DNA from: DAOOPX01 sp964653045
GTDB taxonomy: Bacteria > Patescibacteriota > Microgenomatia > UBA1400 > PJMF01
Reading direction: 5' to 3'
DNA length: 27,440 nt
NCBI GenBank assembly: GCA_964653045.1
Contig: CAZZBW010000015.1
Location: 1 to 27,440, forward strand
Shown: piece after piece, positions 7,023 through 14,783 of the stretch
Layout: every line of letters starts with the position of its first letter
How positions within the stretch are numbered: the first letter of the stretch is position 1
The notes under the pieces: model-generated
Databases searched by the model: none
What the model saw: the letters and a program-made list of their open reading frames with translations, nothing else
Told to the model about the DNA's origin: nothing
Translations under genes and position numbers: made by a program

Positions 7023-8372
7023 TCAATTTATCTTACCTAATTTGCTGTACAAACTTTGGGTAAGTTTGAGCATGCTAATGTTGGGAGGCAATTGCCGCTT
7101 GAGCTGGCCGATGAAATAGCCAATAAGCTTGGTTTCGCCCGCCTTTAGGCGGGCGAGTTCAGCTGGGTGTTCCTTTAGTAAGTTCGTGATTAATTGGTCA
7201 AGCTGATCATCAGCAATCGCGGTAGTTTGGTTTTGCTCTGAGAATTGTGCCACAATTTTATGAGCAGGGATGGCTGGATCGAGGGGGATTTTTTTGTTGA
7301 TAAAGGCGTTGGCTAGCTTGCTCGGTTGCACTTCGGCTTTTTTGGCTTCAGCAAACACATGATCCAGCCAAGCTGACAGAGTTTTGGTTTTAGTTAGTTG
7401 GAGAGTGAGCTGCGGGGAAATTTCATACTCACTCTGCCAGCGAGCACTTAATTGCTCAGGAAGTTCTGGTAGTTCTTTGCGCCATTTTTCAATTTGTTTA
7501 TCACTAAACACCAATGGAGGTAAATCTGGGTCAGGAAAGTAACGGTAGTCAGCGGCAGATTCTTTGGTACGTTGGCTAAAGGTTACTGCTTTTACTGCGT
7601 CAAACCCGCGGGTTTCTTGAGCCGGAGTTTGATTCTCGTGTAGCAACTTTGTTTGTCGGTCCACTTCGAATGCAATCGCTTGCTCTAGAAACCGGAAGGA
7701 GTTGATGTTTTTCACCTCTACTTTGTAATTAGGCAGAGCTTGGGAGTTAGTTGGCCGCAGTGAAACGTTGGCTTCAAGCCTCATCCCGCCCTGCTCCATG
7801 TTGCAATCGCCAATTTCCAAGTAGCGGATGAGTTGACGTAGTCTTTTGCCATACTCGCTAGCTTGGTGAGCAGCTTTAATGTCTGGTTCGGTCACGATCT
7901 CAACCAATGGTACGCCCGAGCGATTAAAATCTATCAGCGACATTTTTTGACCGTCAACCGATTCGTGGAGTAGCTTGGCCGTATCTTCTTCCAAATGAAT
8001 CCGGGTGATTCTAATTCTTCCCTCAGAAGTGTCAATGTAGCCTTTGTAGCAAAACGGTTGATCGTATTGGCTAATCTGGTAACCTTTGGGTAGATCAGGA
8101 TAAAAGTAATGTTTACGATCAAAGTGCGAAAAGAGATTAATTTGACAGTGCAAGGCAAGACCGAGTTGAATGGTCCACTCCACCGCTTTTTTATTCATCA
8201 CCGGTAATCCGCCAGGCATACCCAAGCAAACTGGGCAAGTAAAAATGTTTGGTGCTTCAGCGCCAAACGGATCGTTGACACAGTCACAGAACATCTTGGA
8301 GGCGGTCTTGAGTTCGGCATGAACTTCAAGACCGCAAACTAACTCGTATTTGTTATCTTTTATTACTGTCAT
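7023..8372 (-). CDS. gatB: Asp-tRNA(Asn)/Glu-tRNA(Gln) amidotransferase subunit B
   Basis: GatB is the kinase/tRNA-binding subunit that activates misacylated Glu-tRNA(Gln) or Asp-tRNA(Asn) for amidation by GatA. It shows the N-terminal GLEVHAELKT, a zinc-site Cys pattern (CDC...CPVC), YFYPDLPKGYQISQYDQP, and a C-terminal YqeY-like tail (LIGYFIGQLKR). The start ATG 8372 overlaps the gatA stop as ATGA and has GGAGG upstream. The longer in-frame extension to 8450 lies inside gatA and is not used. It is the third gene of gatC-gatA-gatB. The coding sequence contains two strong hairpins (7135-7156, 8302-8335) and a perfect 14-bp palindrome at 7602-7615. Confidence 0.97.
   Translation of the reverse strand: MTVIKDNKYELVCGLEVHAELKTASKMFCDCVNDPFGAEAPNIFTCPVCLGMPGGLPVMNKKAVEWTIQLGLALHCQINLFSHFDRKHYFYPDLPKGYQISQYDQPFCYKGYIDTSEGRIRITRIHLEEDTAKLLHESVDGQKMSLIDFNRSGVPLVEIVTEPDIKAAHQASEYGKRLRQLIRYLEIGDCNMEQGGMRLEANVSLRPTNSQALPNYKVEVKNINSFRFLEQAIAFEVDRQTKLLHENQTPAQETRGFDAVKAVTFSQRTKESAADYRYFPDPDLPPLVFSDKQIEKWRKELPELPEQLSARWQSEYEISPQLTLQLTKTKTLSAWLDHVFAEAKKAEVQPSKLANAFINKKIPLDPAIPAHKIVAQFSEQNQTTAIADDQLDQLITNLLKEHPAELARLKAGETKLIGYFIGQLKRQLPPNISMLKLTQSLYSKLGKIN
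7135..7156. repeat. intragenic perfect hairpin in gatB (9-bp arms, TTTA loop)
   Basis: Arms 7135-7143 and 7148-7156 are exact reverse complements around loop TTTA, strongly GC-rich. It encodes part of ARLKAGET near the C-terminus. Confidence 0.9.
7602..7615. repeat. 14-bp perfect palindrome in gatB
   Basis: AAACCCGCGGGTTT is its own reverse complement with no spacer, within the codons for ETRGFD. Confidence 0.85.
8302..8335. repeat. intragenic inverted repeat in gatB (14 bp with one bulge)
   Basis: Outer arms 8302-8311 and 8326-8335 are perfect over 10 bp. After a single bulged T (8325), four more pairs form (8312-8315 with 8321-8324) around loop 8316-8320. It encodes the invariant GLEVHAELKT motif near the start of gatB. 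Confidence 0.9.
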
Positions 8373-9781
8373 TTGTCTATCCTCCACGAGTTCCACTCTG
8401 TCGCTTGTTCGTATGCATGTCCCGCTCTGACTATCAAGTCCTCGCGCCACATGGGCGCAATGATGTTTAATCCTAGATAAAGATTTGTTTTTGGGTCTCG
8501 ATAGGAAGGGATATTTAGACCTGGTAAGCCTGTAATTGAGCTGGGCTCGAGCAGCATGTCTTCCAGTTCGCCAAACATTGCTTGTCCCTCTGTCGCTCCG
8601 ATTTTTTTGGCAAACCCGGGACTAGTGAGACTGATAAGTAGATCATAATTAGCAAAAAGCTGATCAAAGTCTTGACGGAAAAGGGTGCGAACTTTTTGGG
8701 CAGTTAGATAATATTTGTCAGCATAGCCTTTGGCTGAGGTAAATGTTCCCAACATGATCCGACGTTTTGCTTCATTGCCAAAATTTGCTCGGTCTGATCC
8801 ATAACGAATACCAGAGTATCTACCCAGATTACTTGACACTTCTGCTCTTTGGATAATTGTGTAGACACTCACCGCGTAATGAGGATCTAGAGCTTTGACT
8901 GGCTCGACTTTTGCTCCAAGGCTTTCAAAAACTGCCAACTCTTTTTCAATCAATTTGTGTGAGGCGCTCAGTTCTTTAATATCTGAGTAAAGCCAGCCGA
9001 TTCTTAGTCCTTTGACCCCTTTGTTCAATTGTCCTGTCAATTTTGGTACAGGCTTATTGGCTGTGGTGCTATCATAAGGGTCAAACCCAGCGATTTGCTC
9101 AAAGACAATGCAGGCATCTTCGACAGTTTTGGTGATTGGCCCCGGGCTATCTGTAGAAGAAGCCATGGCTGCTACCCCAAAGCGTGAGCACCGGCCATAG
9201 GTAGGTTTGAGACCAACCGTGCCGCACCAAGCGGCGGGCTGACGGATGGAGCCGGCAGTTTCACTGCCAATTGCCGCTATACACGCATCGGCCGCGACCG
9301 CGGCCGCGCTTCCACCTGACGATCCACCCGGCAAGTAATCAGGGTTTCTCGGGTTAAGCGTTCGGCCAAAATCTGATGTTTCAGTTGAAGAACCATGTGC
9401 CCAAGCGTCCAGATTGGTTTTACCCAGTATTACTCCCCCACCCCGTTCGAGGTTGGCTGTAACAGTGGAATCAAACGGTGGGACGAACTCCCGCAACACG
9501 TTGGACGAGGCAGTGGTGGTTAGACCTTTAGTACAAAAGTTATCTTTGACTGCGATAGGTAAACCAGCCAAGGGCAGGGCGCTACGTTGCCGTGCTTTGG
9601 CTAACGCTTGATTATCTTTAGTCAAATAAATGTTCAAGTTTTTATTTTGATCAGCGGCTTTGTCGACAGCAGTGTAAATCTCTTCCAGCGTCACTTCTTT
9701 GTTGGCCAGAGCCTGCATGGCTCTGGCCAGAGTCCAGGTATTTGGTAAGTCTGGGTGGTAGTTTTTATGAGTATTAGCCAT
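8369..9781 (-). CDS. gatA: Asp-tRNA(Asn)/Glu-tRNA(Gln) amidotransferase subunit A
   Basis: This amidase-signature enzyme releases ammonia from glutamine for the GatB reaction. The Ser-cisSer-Lys triad is at expected positions: Lys79 (AVKDN), Ser154 (PGGSSGGS) and Ser178 (ETAGSIRQP). The last motif is usually D-T-G-G-S; here it reads E-T-A-G-S. At 470 residues it is family length. ATG 9781 starts three nt after the gatC stop with AAGGG upstream. The pairing with gatC and gatB implies that Gln and/or Asn tRNAs are charged indirectly in this organism. Confidence 0.98.
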   Translation of the reverse strand: MANTHKNYHPDLPNTWTLARAMQALANKEVTLEEIYTAVDKAADQNKNLNIYLTKDNQALAKARQRSALPLAGLPIAVKDNFCTKGLTTTASSNVLREFVPPFDSTVTANLERGGGVILGKTNLDAWAHGSSTETSDFGRTLNPRNPDYLPGGSSGGSAAAVAADACIAAIGSETAGSIRQPAAWCGTVGLKPTYGRCSRFGVAAMASSTDSPGPITKTVEDACIVFEQIAGFDPYDSTTANKPVPKLTGQLNKGVKGLRIGWLYSDIKELSASHKLIEKELAVFESLGAKVEPVKALDPHYAVSVYTIIQRAEVSSNLGRYSGIRYGSDRANFGNEAKRRIMLGTFTSAKGYADKYYLTAQKVRTLFRQDFDQLFANYDLLISLTSPGFAKKIGATEGQAMFGELEDMLLEPSSITGLPGLNIPSYRDPKTNLYLGLNIIAPMWREDLIVRAGHAYEQATEWNSWRIDK

Positions 9782-9784
9782 AAA

Positions 9785-10087
9785 TTAACCCTTGTCGATG
9801 ATCTGAGGGACAGCAAAGAAACCTTTATACGCTTTGGGTGCGTTGGCGAGCGCTTGTTGCTGAGTAAACATTCGATCTTTTTCAACCACGTCATCTCGCC
9901 AGACATTTTCCAGCTCGCCCACTTGATAAGTAGGTTTTACTTGACTAGTATCTAGCTCTCTAAGGTTGGCAATTACTTTGAGCGTCGACTCAAATTCTCC
10001 TGCCAGTTTTTCTGCCTCACCGGCTTTGAGCGGGATGCTTGCTAGATTAGCAATATGTTGAACCAATGCTGAGTCGAATTGTGACAT
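9785..10087 (-). CDS. gatC: Asp-tRNA(Asn)/Glu-tRNA(Gln) amidotransferase subunit C
   Basis: This small subunit stabilises the GatA-GatB complex. It is 100 residues from ATG 10087 (MSQFDSALVQHIANLASIPL), the usual GatC length and opening. Typical features are A.LA.I.L...E...L..EF..TL and the C-terminal DDV..KD / FFAVPQII ending. A further in-frame ATG at 10111 would add eight non-family residues and is less likely. It is first gene of the gat operon. No Shine-Dalgarno sequence is visible. A perfect palindrome (10131-10144) sits upstream. Confidence 0.95.
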   Translation of the reverse strand: MSQFDSALVQHIANLASIPLKAGEAEKLAGEFESTLKVIANLRELDTSQVKPTYQVGELENVWRDDVVEKDRMFTQQQALANAPKAYKGFFAVPQIIDKG

Positions 10088-10130
10088 GAGGTAATAGTTT
10101 AGCAGAAACACACTAAATTATCAGCGCCTA

Positions 10131-10144
10131 TTTGTATATACAAA
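10131..10144. promoter_or_regulatory. perfect 14-bp palindrome between gatC and the 10235 gene
   Basis: TTTGTATATACAAA is a perfect palindrome. On the minus strand its TTGTAT could be the -35 of a weak gatC promoter. It also lies about 25 bp upstream of the strong plus-strand promoter at 10168. A dimeric repressor site controlling either gene is plausible but unproven. Confidence 0.5.
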
Positions 10145-10167
10145 GCTAAGCATAATATCCATAGTTA

Positions 10168-10196
10168 TTGACAAAAAATATGAGAGAGGCTAGAAT
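10168..10196 (+). promoter_or_regulatory. near-consensus promoter for the 10235 gene
   Basis: TTGACA (10168-10173), 17 nt, TAGAAT (10191-10196). Transcription would start near 10203, about 30 nt before the TTG start. Confidence 0.8.
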
Positions 10197-10234
10197 TTCA
10201 GCGTTATTAAAATTTTAATAAACAGAAAGTTAGT

Positions 10235-10606
10235 TTGAGACCTCCAGAATTGACGAATGATGCTGATTTAACTCAATTAGTGGACGAAGCATTAAAAAAA
10301 AGATATTTTTTTTGGCAGACTCGATTTGTAGATTATGTCTTACGACTAGATGGTTTGAGCGAAGAACGGTATAAATCCTTATTAGATTTTCTATTAAATA
10401 AAGTGTTAGTCGAATTTGTATATAACATACCAGCTGATGCTGGTCTTGAGCATTTAGCTTCATTTCTTGCTGTGTTAGAGGGAAGACTAACACCTGGTAA
10501 GGCTAAGAGCGCTTTCAGAGCCATTATGGCCAAAGAACAAAACGCTCTAATTAACTGCTTTAGGTCATATCAGCAACAAGATAAGACTCAATTACGTGTT
10601 CAATAA
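10235..10606 (+). CDS. unknown helical protein
   Basis: This is 123 residues, not recognised. The start is TTG 10235, with only a weak purine stretch (AGAAAG) upstream. The sequence looks almost entirely helical and soluble: LTQLVDEALKKRYFFWQTRF, LSEERYKSLLDFLLNKVLVEFV, LEHLASFLAVLEG and KAKSAFRAIMAKEQNALINC. There are no signal peptide, membrane segments or catalytic motifs. It is a single-gene unit lying between the gat operon and htpX, on the opposite strand to both, with one of the best promoters in the window. The ORF, promoter and lack of a competing gene make it likely real. Confidence 0.7.
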   Translation: MRPPELTNDADLTQLVDEALKKRYFFWQTRFVDYVLRLDGLSEERYKSLLDFLLNKVLVEFVYNIPADAGLEHLASFLAVLEGRLTPGKAKSAFRAIMAKEQNALINCFRSYQQQDKTQLRVQ

Positions 10607-10638
10607 TCAAAACTGAGTAAATGAAGCGCTGCTTGGGG

Positions 10639-11547
10639 TTAAGTAATGTTTTTCAATGCTTCAATCCGTTGCGGAATTGGTGGATGAGTTTGGAAGAGGT
10701 TGGCAAACCAACCGATGGCGTCGTGATGATTTTTCAGTGGATTTTTGATGTACAGATGGGCAAAAGCCTTGTTGGCTGCCTCTAGGGGCTCTTGATCAGC
10801 ATCGAGTTTGGATAAAGCAGCGATCAGGCCGGAGGGGTTTTTGGTGATGCTGACGGCGGTTGCATCGGCAAGTAACTCTCTTTTACGTGAGATGGCGAGC
10901 TTGACCAAGTTAGCAATCAACGGTGAAAGCAGCATCAACAAAAACCCAATAATTAGCAGGATCATCGAGGCTTGACCACCTGAGCTTTTGTTATCCCTGT
11001 TACCGCTGCCGCTAATACTAAAGCGCATCATCCAATCTGAGAGTAAGGCAATAAAGCCAACCAAAATGGCCACGATCGACATCAGTAGCATATCGTAGTT
11101 TTTGATATGCGATAGCTCGTGGGCGATCACGCCCTCGATTTCGCTGCGGTTTAGTCTGCTCAGTAGCCCAGTTGTGGCGACCACCACGGCATGGTTGTAA
11201 TCGCGTCCGGTAGCGAAAGCATTCATGGCGCTGTCGTTAATCACATAAAGCTTGGGTACTGGCATGCGCTGAGATGATGCTAGGTTTTCGGCCACGGTGT
11301 AGAAATCAAAGTACTCTTGACGCGAAACAGGCTTGGCCCCAGACATGCTCAAGATAATTTTGTCTGAAAACCAGTACGAGCCAAACGACATCGCTCCTGC
11401 CGCGATCAGCGCTGTTCCAATGAATGATGGCGAAAGTTCGAACACATAGCTCATCAGATAGGCCGCCAACCCGATAAACACCATAAAACCCAAGACAACA
11501 TAGAAAGAACGGCGTTTGTTTGCGGCCACCAATTGATAGTGAGTCAT
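10639..11547 (-). CDS. htpX: HtpX-family membrane zinc metalloprotease
   Basis: This M48 protease acts in membrane protein quality control. The zinc motif HEXXH is HELSH at residues 143-147; the third ligand Glu is in RKRELLADA. There are four hydrophobic segments, two before the catalytic site (about 15-35 and 40-60) and two after (about 155-170 and 195-215). Length (302) is normal. It follows lemA by 13 nt, a common gene pairing (lemA-htpX). The start ATG 11547 has only a weak TTGGAT upstream, consistent with coupling to lemA. Confidence 0.96.
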   Translation of the reverse strand: MTHYQLVAANKRRSFYVVLGFMVFIGLAAYLMSYVFELSPSFIGTALIAAGAMSFGSYWFSDKIILSMSGAKPVSRQEYFDFYTVAENLASSQRMPVPKLYVINDSAMNAFATGRDYNHAVVVATTGLLSRLNRSEIEGVIAHELSHIKNYDMLLMSIVAILVGFIALLSDWMMRFSISGSGNRDNKSSGGQASMILLIIGFLLMLLSPLIANLVKLAISRKRELLADATAVSITKNPSGLIAALSKLDADQEPLEAANKAFAHLYIKNPLKNHHDAIGWFANLFQTHPPIPQRIEALKNIT

Positions 11548-11560
11548 GACTTATCCAAAA

Positions 11561-12148
11561 TTAATCGAGATTTACCTTGACATCCTTCGTCTCTTCCTGA
11601 CTGACCTCCACATGGGCGCCTGTTTCAGGAGTGGCCAGACCCTTCTCTGCGGTAAATCCAAACATATTAGCAATGAGGTTAGAGGGGAAGGTCACCAACT
11701 TGGCGTTATATGCTTGAGTTAGATCAATTAATGTCCTTCTAGAGTACATTAATTTGTCAGCTGTGTCAGTCAGTTCATCCATGAATTTCTGGACAGTCTC
11801 GTTGGCCTTAAGCTCAGGGTTGCTCTCAACCATGACTTTGATCTGAGGAATGACCGATTGCAGTTGAGTGGAGGCTTTCTCAATATCTTCCATTGATCCC
11901 GACTTACTGGCGGCTTCAATTGACTGCCTGGCCTTGGTAATCATTTCGTATATCCCCTTTTCGTGTTGGAGATAACTCTTAACAGAGGTTTCGAGGTTTG
12001 GGATCAACGAGATTTGACGTTTGAGTTGGTTACCGATCTCTTGGATACTGGCTTTAATTTGCGTTTTCAGCAGCTGTAGGCCGTTATAAACAGTGACGAT
12101 ATAAAATCCGACCGCAAGTAAAGCGACGATTATTATTGGGAAGATCAT
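11561..12148 (-). CDS. lemA: LemA family membrane protein
   Basis: The protein is 195 residues: one N-terminal membrane anchor (residues 2-22, IFPIIIVALLAVGF...) then a helical, coiled-coil-like domain with the family motif VYNGLQLLKTQIKASIQEIG..LKRQ..LIPNL and FPSNLIANMFGF near the end. The molecular function is unknown; it is often encoded with HtpX, as here. It has a strong Shine-Dalgarno sequence (AAAGGAGAG) before ATG 12148, unlike most genes in this window. The acidic C-terminal tail is variable in the family. The 146-nt spacer to tRNA-Asp holds the tRNA -10 box and otherwise nothing I recognise. Confidence 0.95.
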   Translation of the reverse strand: MIFPIIIVALLAVGFYIVTVYNGLQLLKTQIKASIQEIGNQLKRQISLIPNLETSVKSYLQHEKGIYEMITKARQSIEAASKSGSMEDIEKASTQLQSVIPQIKVMVESNPELKANETVQKFMDELTDTADKLMYSRRTLIDLTQAYNAKLVTFPSNLIANMFGFTAEKGLATPETGAHVEVSQEETKDVKVNLD

Positions 12149-12249
12149 ATAGCTCTCCTTTGATTAATTAATGTAACTACAGTTAAGTCGAGGTTTAATA
12201 TATGTTAATTTCAGCGGAAATTCAAGCTGCGACTGATTTTAAAATAGTT

Positions 12250-12255
12250 TATAAT
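12250..12255 (+). promoter_or_regulatory. -10 box for tRNA-Asp
   Basis: TATAAT occurs 39 nt before the tRNA. No good -35 is visible 16-18 nt upstream. Confidence 0.45.
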
Positions 12256-12294
12256 ACGCGGTCACGAAATAACCTTAACAAGTTAATACTTTTT

Positions 12295-12370
12295 GGCCCC
12301 GTGGTGTAGTGGTTAACATGTCTCCCTGTCACGGAGAAGATCACCGGTTCGATCCCGGTCGGGGTCGCCA
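12295..12370 (+). tRNA. tRNA-Asp (GUC)
   Basis: The acceptor stem is GGCCCCG with CGGGGTC (one G-U pair), the anticodon loop CTGTCAC sits in a TCTCC/GGAGA stem, and the T-arm is CCGGTTCGATCCCGG. The gene encodes its own CCA end, unlike the tRNA-Gly and tRNA-Thr in this window. It is followed 39 nt later by a small ORF on the same strand. Confidence 0.96.
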
Positions 12371-12409
12371 AGGTAGTATTGTAATGATTAGTTTGGTTAG
12401 GAGAAAAAT

Positions 12410-12646
12410 TTGCACGAAATAATTAATTTGCATACAGAAACTGTTGATTTAACAAATAGAGATCATTGGACTCCAGATAACATTGATCTGTTAATTAATG
12501 CCGCAGGATTTGTTGTTGACGATAATTCGCGACGAGTTATGAAAGAATATATTGAAAAAAAAATACCTGGATTTACAATTTTTGCATTGGTTCCAAGTGC
12601 GATCTATGGAGAGTTACTTAGCGCGGGGTGTAAAAAAACTACCTAG
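12410..12646 (+). CDS. unknown 78-residue protein after tRNA-Asp
   Basis: Not recognised. It starts at TTG 12410 with AGGAGA five bases upstream. The protein is acidic at the N-terminus (MHEIINLHTETVDLTNRDHW) and has a helix-like middle (DNIDLLINAAGFVVDDNSRRVMKEYI, in part). It ends in a more hydrophobic stretch (FTIFALVPSAIYGELL). No signal peptide is seen. It is probably transcribed together with tRNA-Asp, since no other promoter is visible. Its end overlaps the convergent phosphatase gene by 8 nt. The good ribosome binding site supports it; the short length keeps confidence moderate. Confidence 0.6.
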   Translation: MHEIINLHTETVDLTNRDHWTPDNIDLLINAAGFVVDDNSRRVMKEYIEKKIPGFTIFALVPSAIYGELLSAGCKKTT

Positions 12647-13295
12647 TCTCTTTGATTAAATCGATTCTGTCTAATTTTTCTAACTTGTATTTGTCGTTTT
12701 GCTTTTTCAATACAACATAGCTGCAGTTTTTGATTGTGCCGTGCGGCAGGTTTTGATACGTGAACTGTTTGGAATAAATCAAAAATGAGCGCATGATAGC
12801 TCCGTGGGAAACGACTGAGACGGTTTCACCAGGGTGAGTTTGCGCGGTTTCGTCTAGAAACCGCGCCATCCTTTTTGCAGCGCTCAGGTCAGTTTCAATT
12901 TCTGAATCGACCATGTGAGCCAATCGTTCCTCATTAGTCATTTTTTCGCGTTGTTTGACAATTTCCCCAAATATTTTCATAAAATCTTCACTTTTCCAAC
13001 CTTCGTACTTGCCGAAGGACAGCTCTCTGACTAGTGCGCTAGTATTGACTTCTATTTTGTGCGGTTTGGCAATGATTTGGGCAGTGCGGATGGACCTGCT
13101 CAGATCTGAAGAGTAGGCCGCTACAAACCGCACGTCTTTTAGTTTTTCTGCCAGATCCTCGGCTTGTATTATTCCGTTGTCAGTTATTGGCGATTCACTT
13201 TGACCAATCAATTTTTCTTCCACGTTTCCTAGAGTTTCGGCATGCCGGATAAGGTAAAAAGTTGTGGGTGATTTAAGATTTGGTTTTAGATTCAT
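12639..13295 (-). CDS. histidine phosphatase superfamily protein (phosphoglycerate mutase-like)
   Basis: Catalytic His18 is in the RHG-type motif LIRHAET. The second core Arg lies in SSDLSRSIRTAQII, a Glu in VRELSFGKYEGW, and the second His in VVSHGAIMRSF. At 218 residues it matches the cofactor-dependent PGM-like branch, which includes broad-specificity phosphatases; the substrate cannot be told from sequence. The start ATG 13295 has TAGAAT (13307-13302) only six bases upstream, suggesting a leaderless mRNA. It is a monocistronic gene between two tRNA-led plus-strand units. Confidence 0.92.
   Translation of the reverse strand: MNLKPNLKSPTTFYLIRHAETLGNVEEKLIGQSESPITDNGIIQAEDLAEKLKDVRFVAAYSSDLSRSIRTAQIIAKPHKIEVNTSALVRELSFGKYEGWKSEDFMKIFGEIVKQREKMTNEERLAHMVDSEIETDLSAAKRMARFLDETAQTHPGETVSVVSHGAIMRSFLIYSKQFTYQNLPHGTIKNCSYVVLKKQNDKYKLEKLDRIDLIKETR
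12842..12866. repeat. intragenic perfect hairpin in the phosphatase gene (10-bp arms)
   Basis: Arms 12842-12851 and 12857-12866 are exact reverse complements around a 5-nt loop, within the codons for MARFLDETAQ. Confidence 0.9.
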
Positions 13296-13296
13296 A

Positions 13297-13324
13297 TTGG
13301 AATTCTAACAGATCTTGATAGAAT
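13297..13324 (+). promoter_or_regulatory. promoter for tRNA-Gly and the downstream operon, overlapping the phosphatase -10
   Basis: TTGGAA (13297-13302), 16 nt, TAGAAT (13319-13324) points to the tRNA. Its -35 shares a base with and abuts a minus-strand TAGAAT (13307-13302) that would serve the phosphatase gene, so the two divergent promoters compete for the same DNA. Confidence 0.65.
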
Positions 13325-13352
13325 AGGGTTTGCCAACGTGACTTGATCGATC

Positions 13353-13423
13353 GCGGGATTCGTACATCGGTAGTATGCATCCTTCCCAAGGATGAGAGGG
13401 GGGTTCGACTCCCCTATCCCGCT
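13353..13423 (+). tRNA. tRNA-Gly (CCC)
   Basis: The acceptor stem GCGGGAT/ATCCCGC is perfect, the anticodon loop TTCCCAA sits in a CATCC/GGATG stem, and the T-arm is GGGGTTCGACTCCCC. CCA is not encoded: the discriminator T is followed by CAA and then the ATG of the next gene. The D-loop is short. Confidence 0.94.
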
Positions 13424-13426
13424 CAA

Positions 13427-14392
13427 ATGAACTTTCAAAACTTTCATTTCCGCACTTTTCTCTCTAGTTCTGATTTTGAAGGTATGGCAAATGTGCGCCG
13501 GCAGTGCGTTGAAGCTGACCAAGCTGATACACTCTCTAGATTAGAGCATTTTCTTGACGCGGGCGAAATATCCAGAACAATTCACCAAAATCACTGTCAA
13601 CCAGAAAAAGATGTGTTGATTGTTGAAGTGGGCGGTAAAATTGTTGGTTATTGTCAGATTTGCTGGTGGGAAGAAAACGATGGGACAACACTATTTCTTC
13701 ATGTCGGTTACTTAGTTCCGCAGTGGCGCAGGCAAGGTATTGGGACAAAGATGCTTGAATGGTGTGAAAACCGAATAATTCAGTTTGTTCAGGGATTTTC
13801 CAACCTAAATAAAGCGATGTTTGGCGCTAACGCTTCGTCAACGGAGATTGACAAACTTCAATTACTTGAAAACAATGGATATTTACCAGTATTTACCCAA
13901 GTCGAGCTGGAGTTTAATCACCAAAAAGCATTTGATAGTTTGAGTTTACCTAGTGGTTTCCAGTTGAAGCCAGCTCGCCAGTCAGACCTTCGTCTAATTT
14001 GGGAAACGATTAATGAAGTTTATGCTGACAGACCTACTGTAACCAAGCCATCAGAGTCGGACTTTCAAGAATTTAGTACAAATCCGGGAAACGACTTGTC
14101 TTTGTGGCAGGTTGCATGGAAAGAAAACGAAGTTGCCTCATTAGTGTTATGTGAAATTAAGAATAATGTTGCAGAAATTACTGAAGTATGTACAAAATCT
14201 AAGTTTCGACGTCATGGCTTGGCGCAGGCACTTTTACTTCGATGTATTAGAGATTTAAATGAGCGGAAAGTTGAGTTAATAAGGCTACATACTAGTGGCG
14301 AGAACGTTTCGGGTGCGTTAAGTTTGTATGAAAAGATTGGTTTCAAGCGACTGAAAGAATATCTTAGGCTTAGGAAGGAAATAAAGTTATGA
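13427..14392 (+). CDS. double GNAT-domain N-acetyltransferase
   Basis: This 321-residue protein carries two GNAT folds in tandem, like several aminoglycoside or thiol-related acetyltransferases; the substrate is unknown. Domain one has the acetyl-CoA loop in VPQWRRQGIGTKML (about residue 105). Domain two has KSKFRRHGLAQALLLRC and ends in the typical ALSLYEKIGFKRL. ATG 13427 lies only three bases after the tRNA-Gly discriminator, with no Shine-Dalgarno sequence. A later ATG at 13484 has GAAGG close by but would trim the start of domain one. It is the first gene of a five-gene operon, overlapping the cupin gene as ATGA. Confidence 0.85.
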   Translation: MNFQNFHFRTFLSSSDFEGMANVRRQCVEADQADTLSRLEHFLDAGEISRTIHQNHCQPEKDVLIVEVGGKIVGYCQICWWEENDGTTLFLHVGYLVPQWRRQGIGTKMLEWCENRIIQFVQGFSNLNKAMFGANASSTEIDKLQLLENNGYLPVFTQVELEFNHQKAFDSLSLPSGFQLKPARQSDLRLIWETINEVYADRPTVTKPSESDFQEFSTNPGNDLSLWQVAWKENEVASLVLCEIKNNVAEITEVCTKSKFRRHGLAQALLLRCIRDLNERKVELIRLHTSGENVSGALSLYEKIGFKRLKEYLRLRKEIKL

Positions 14393-14781
14393 ATAAACCA
14401 ATAATTACAGATTTTGATTTTACTTACATTAAGCCTGGTGCAGGGGTGAGTGTGATCGATCTGGAGGATTTACCGATTGATCAAAGCAAGATTATTGATC
14501 GTCAAATAATTCACTTTTCTCCAGGCGCGGTAGGTGGTAATCACGCTCACCCCCGCACCGAGTGGTTTATTGGATTTGGGGAGTTGGTATTGGTTTGGTT
14601 GGATGAGCAAAACGAAAAACATGAATTAAAAATGTTCTTGCCCAACAAAGTTCGCTTGATCGAAATGCCCCCTCTGCTCAAGCATGCTGTGATCAACAAA
14701 AGTAAAACTAATATCTGTCTTCTTTACGAACTCGCCAACGCAAAAATGGCCGGAGTAGTGCCCGCCCGTGTTACAATTTGA
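14389..14781 (+). CDS. cupin-fold protein (WxcM/FdtA-like)
   Basis: This 130-residue single-domain cupin has a metal-site motif GGNHAHPRTEWFIGFGEL (about residues 47-64) and a second motif MPPLLKHAVINKS. The arrangement G-N-H-x-H...E resembles the sugar-nucleotide ketoisomerase/WxcM-like group, in which related enzymes shape surface sugars. The precise reaction is not readable. It overlaps the GNAT gene by 4 nt and is followed directly by mntA, so it is translationally coupled in the operon. Confidence 0.8.
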   Translation: MNKPIITDFDFTYIKPGAGVSVIDLEDLPIDQSKIIDRQIIHFSPGAVGGNHAHPRTEWFIGFGELVLVWLDEQNEKHELKMFLPNKVRLIEMPPLLKHAVINKSKTNICLLYELANAKMAGVVPARVTI

Positions 14782-14783
14782 GT

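Noticed and set aside
8373..8450. Longer GatB N-terminus
   Set aside because: It lies inside the gatA coding sequence in another frame, and the family starts at MTVIKDNKYELVCGLEVH with a Shine-Dalgarno sequence.
9289..9306. 8-bp GC-rich inverted repeat in gatA
   Set aside because: It falls in a run of alanine codons (AAAVAADA), where low complexity makes symmetry likely.
10230..10533. Open frames on the minus strand opposite the 10235 gene
   Set aside because: They have no promoter or ribosome site, and the plus-strand frame has a near-consensus promoter.
13343..13426. N-terminal extension of the GNAT protein from a TTG
   Set aside because: It would run straight through the tRNA-Gly gene; the domain begins at the ATG after the tRNA.
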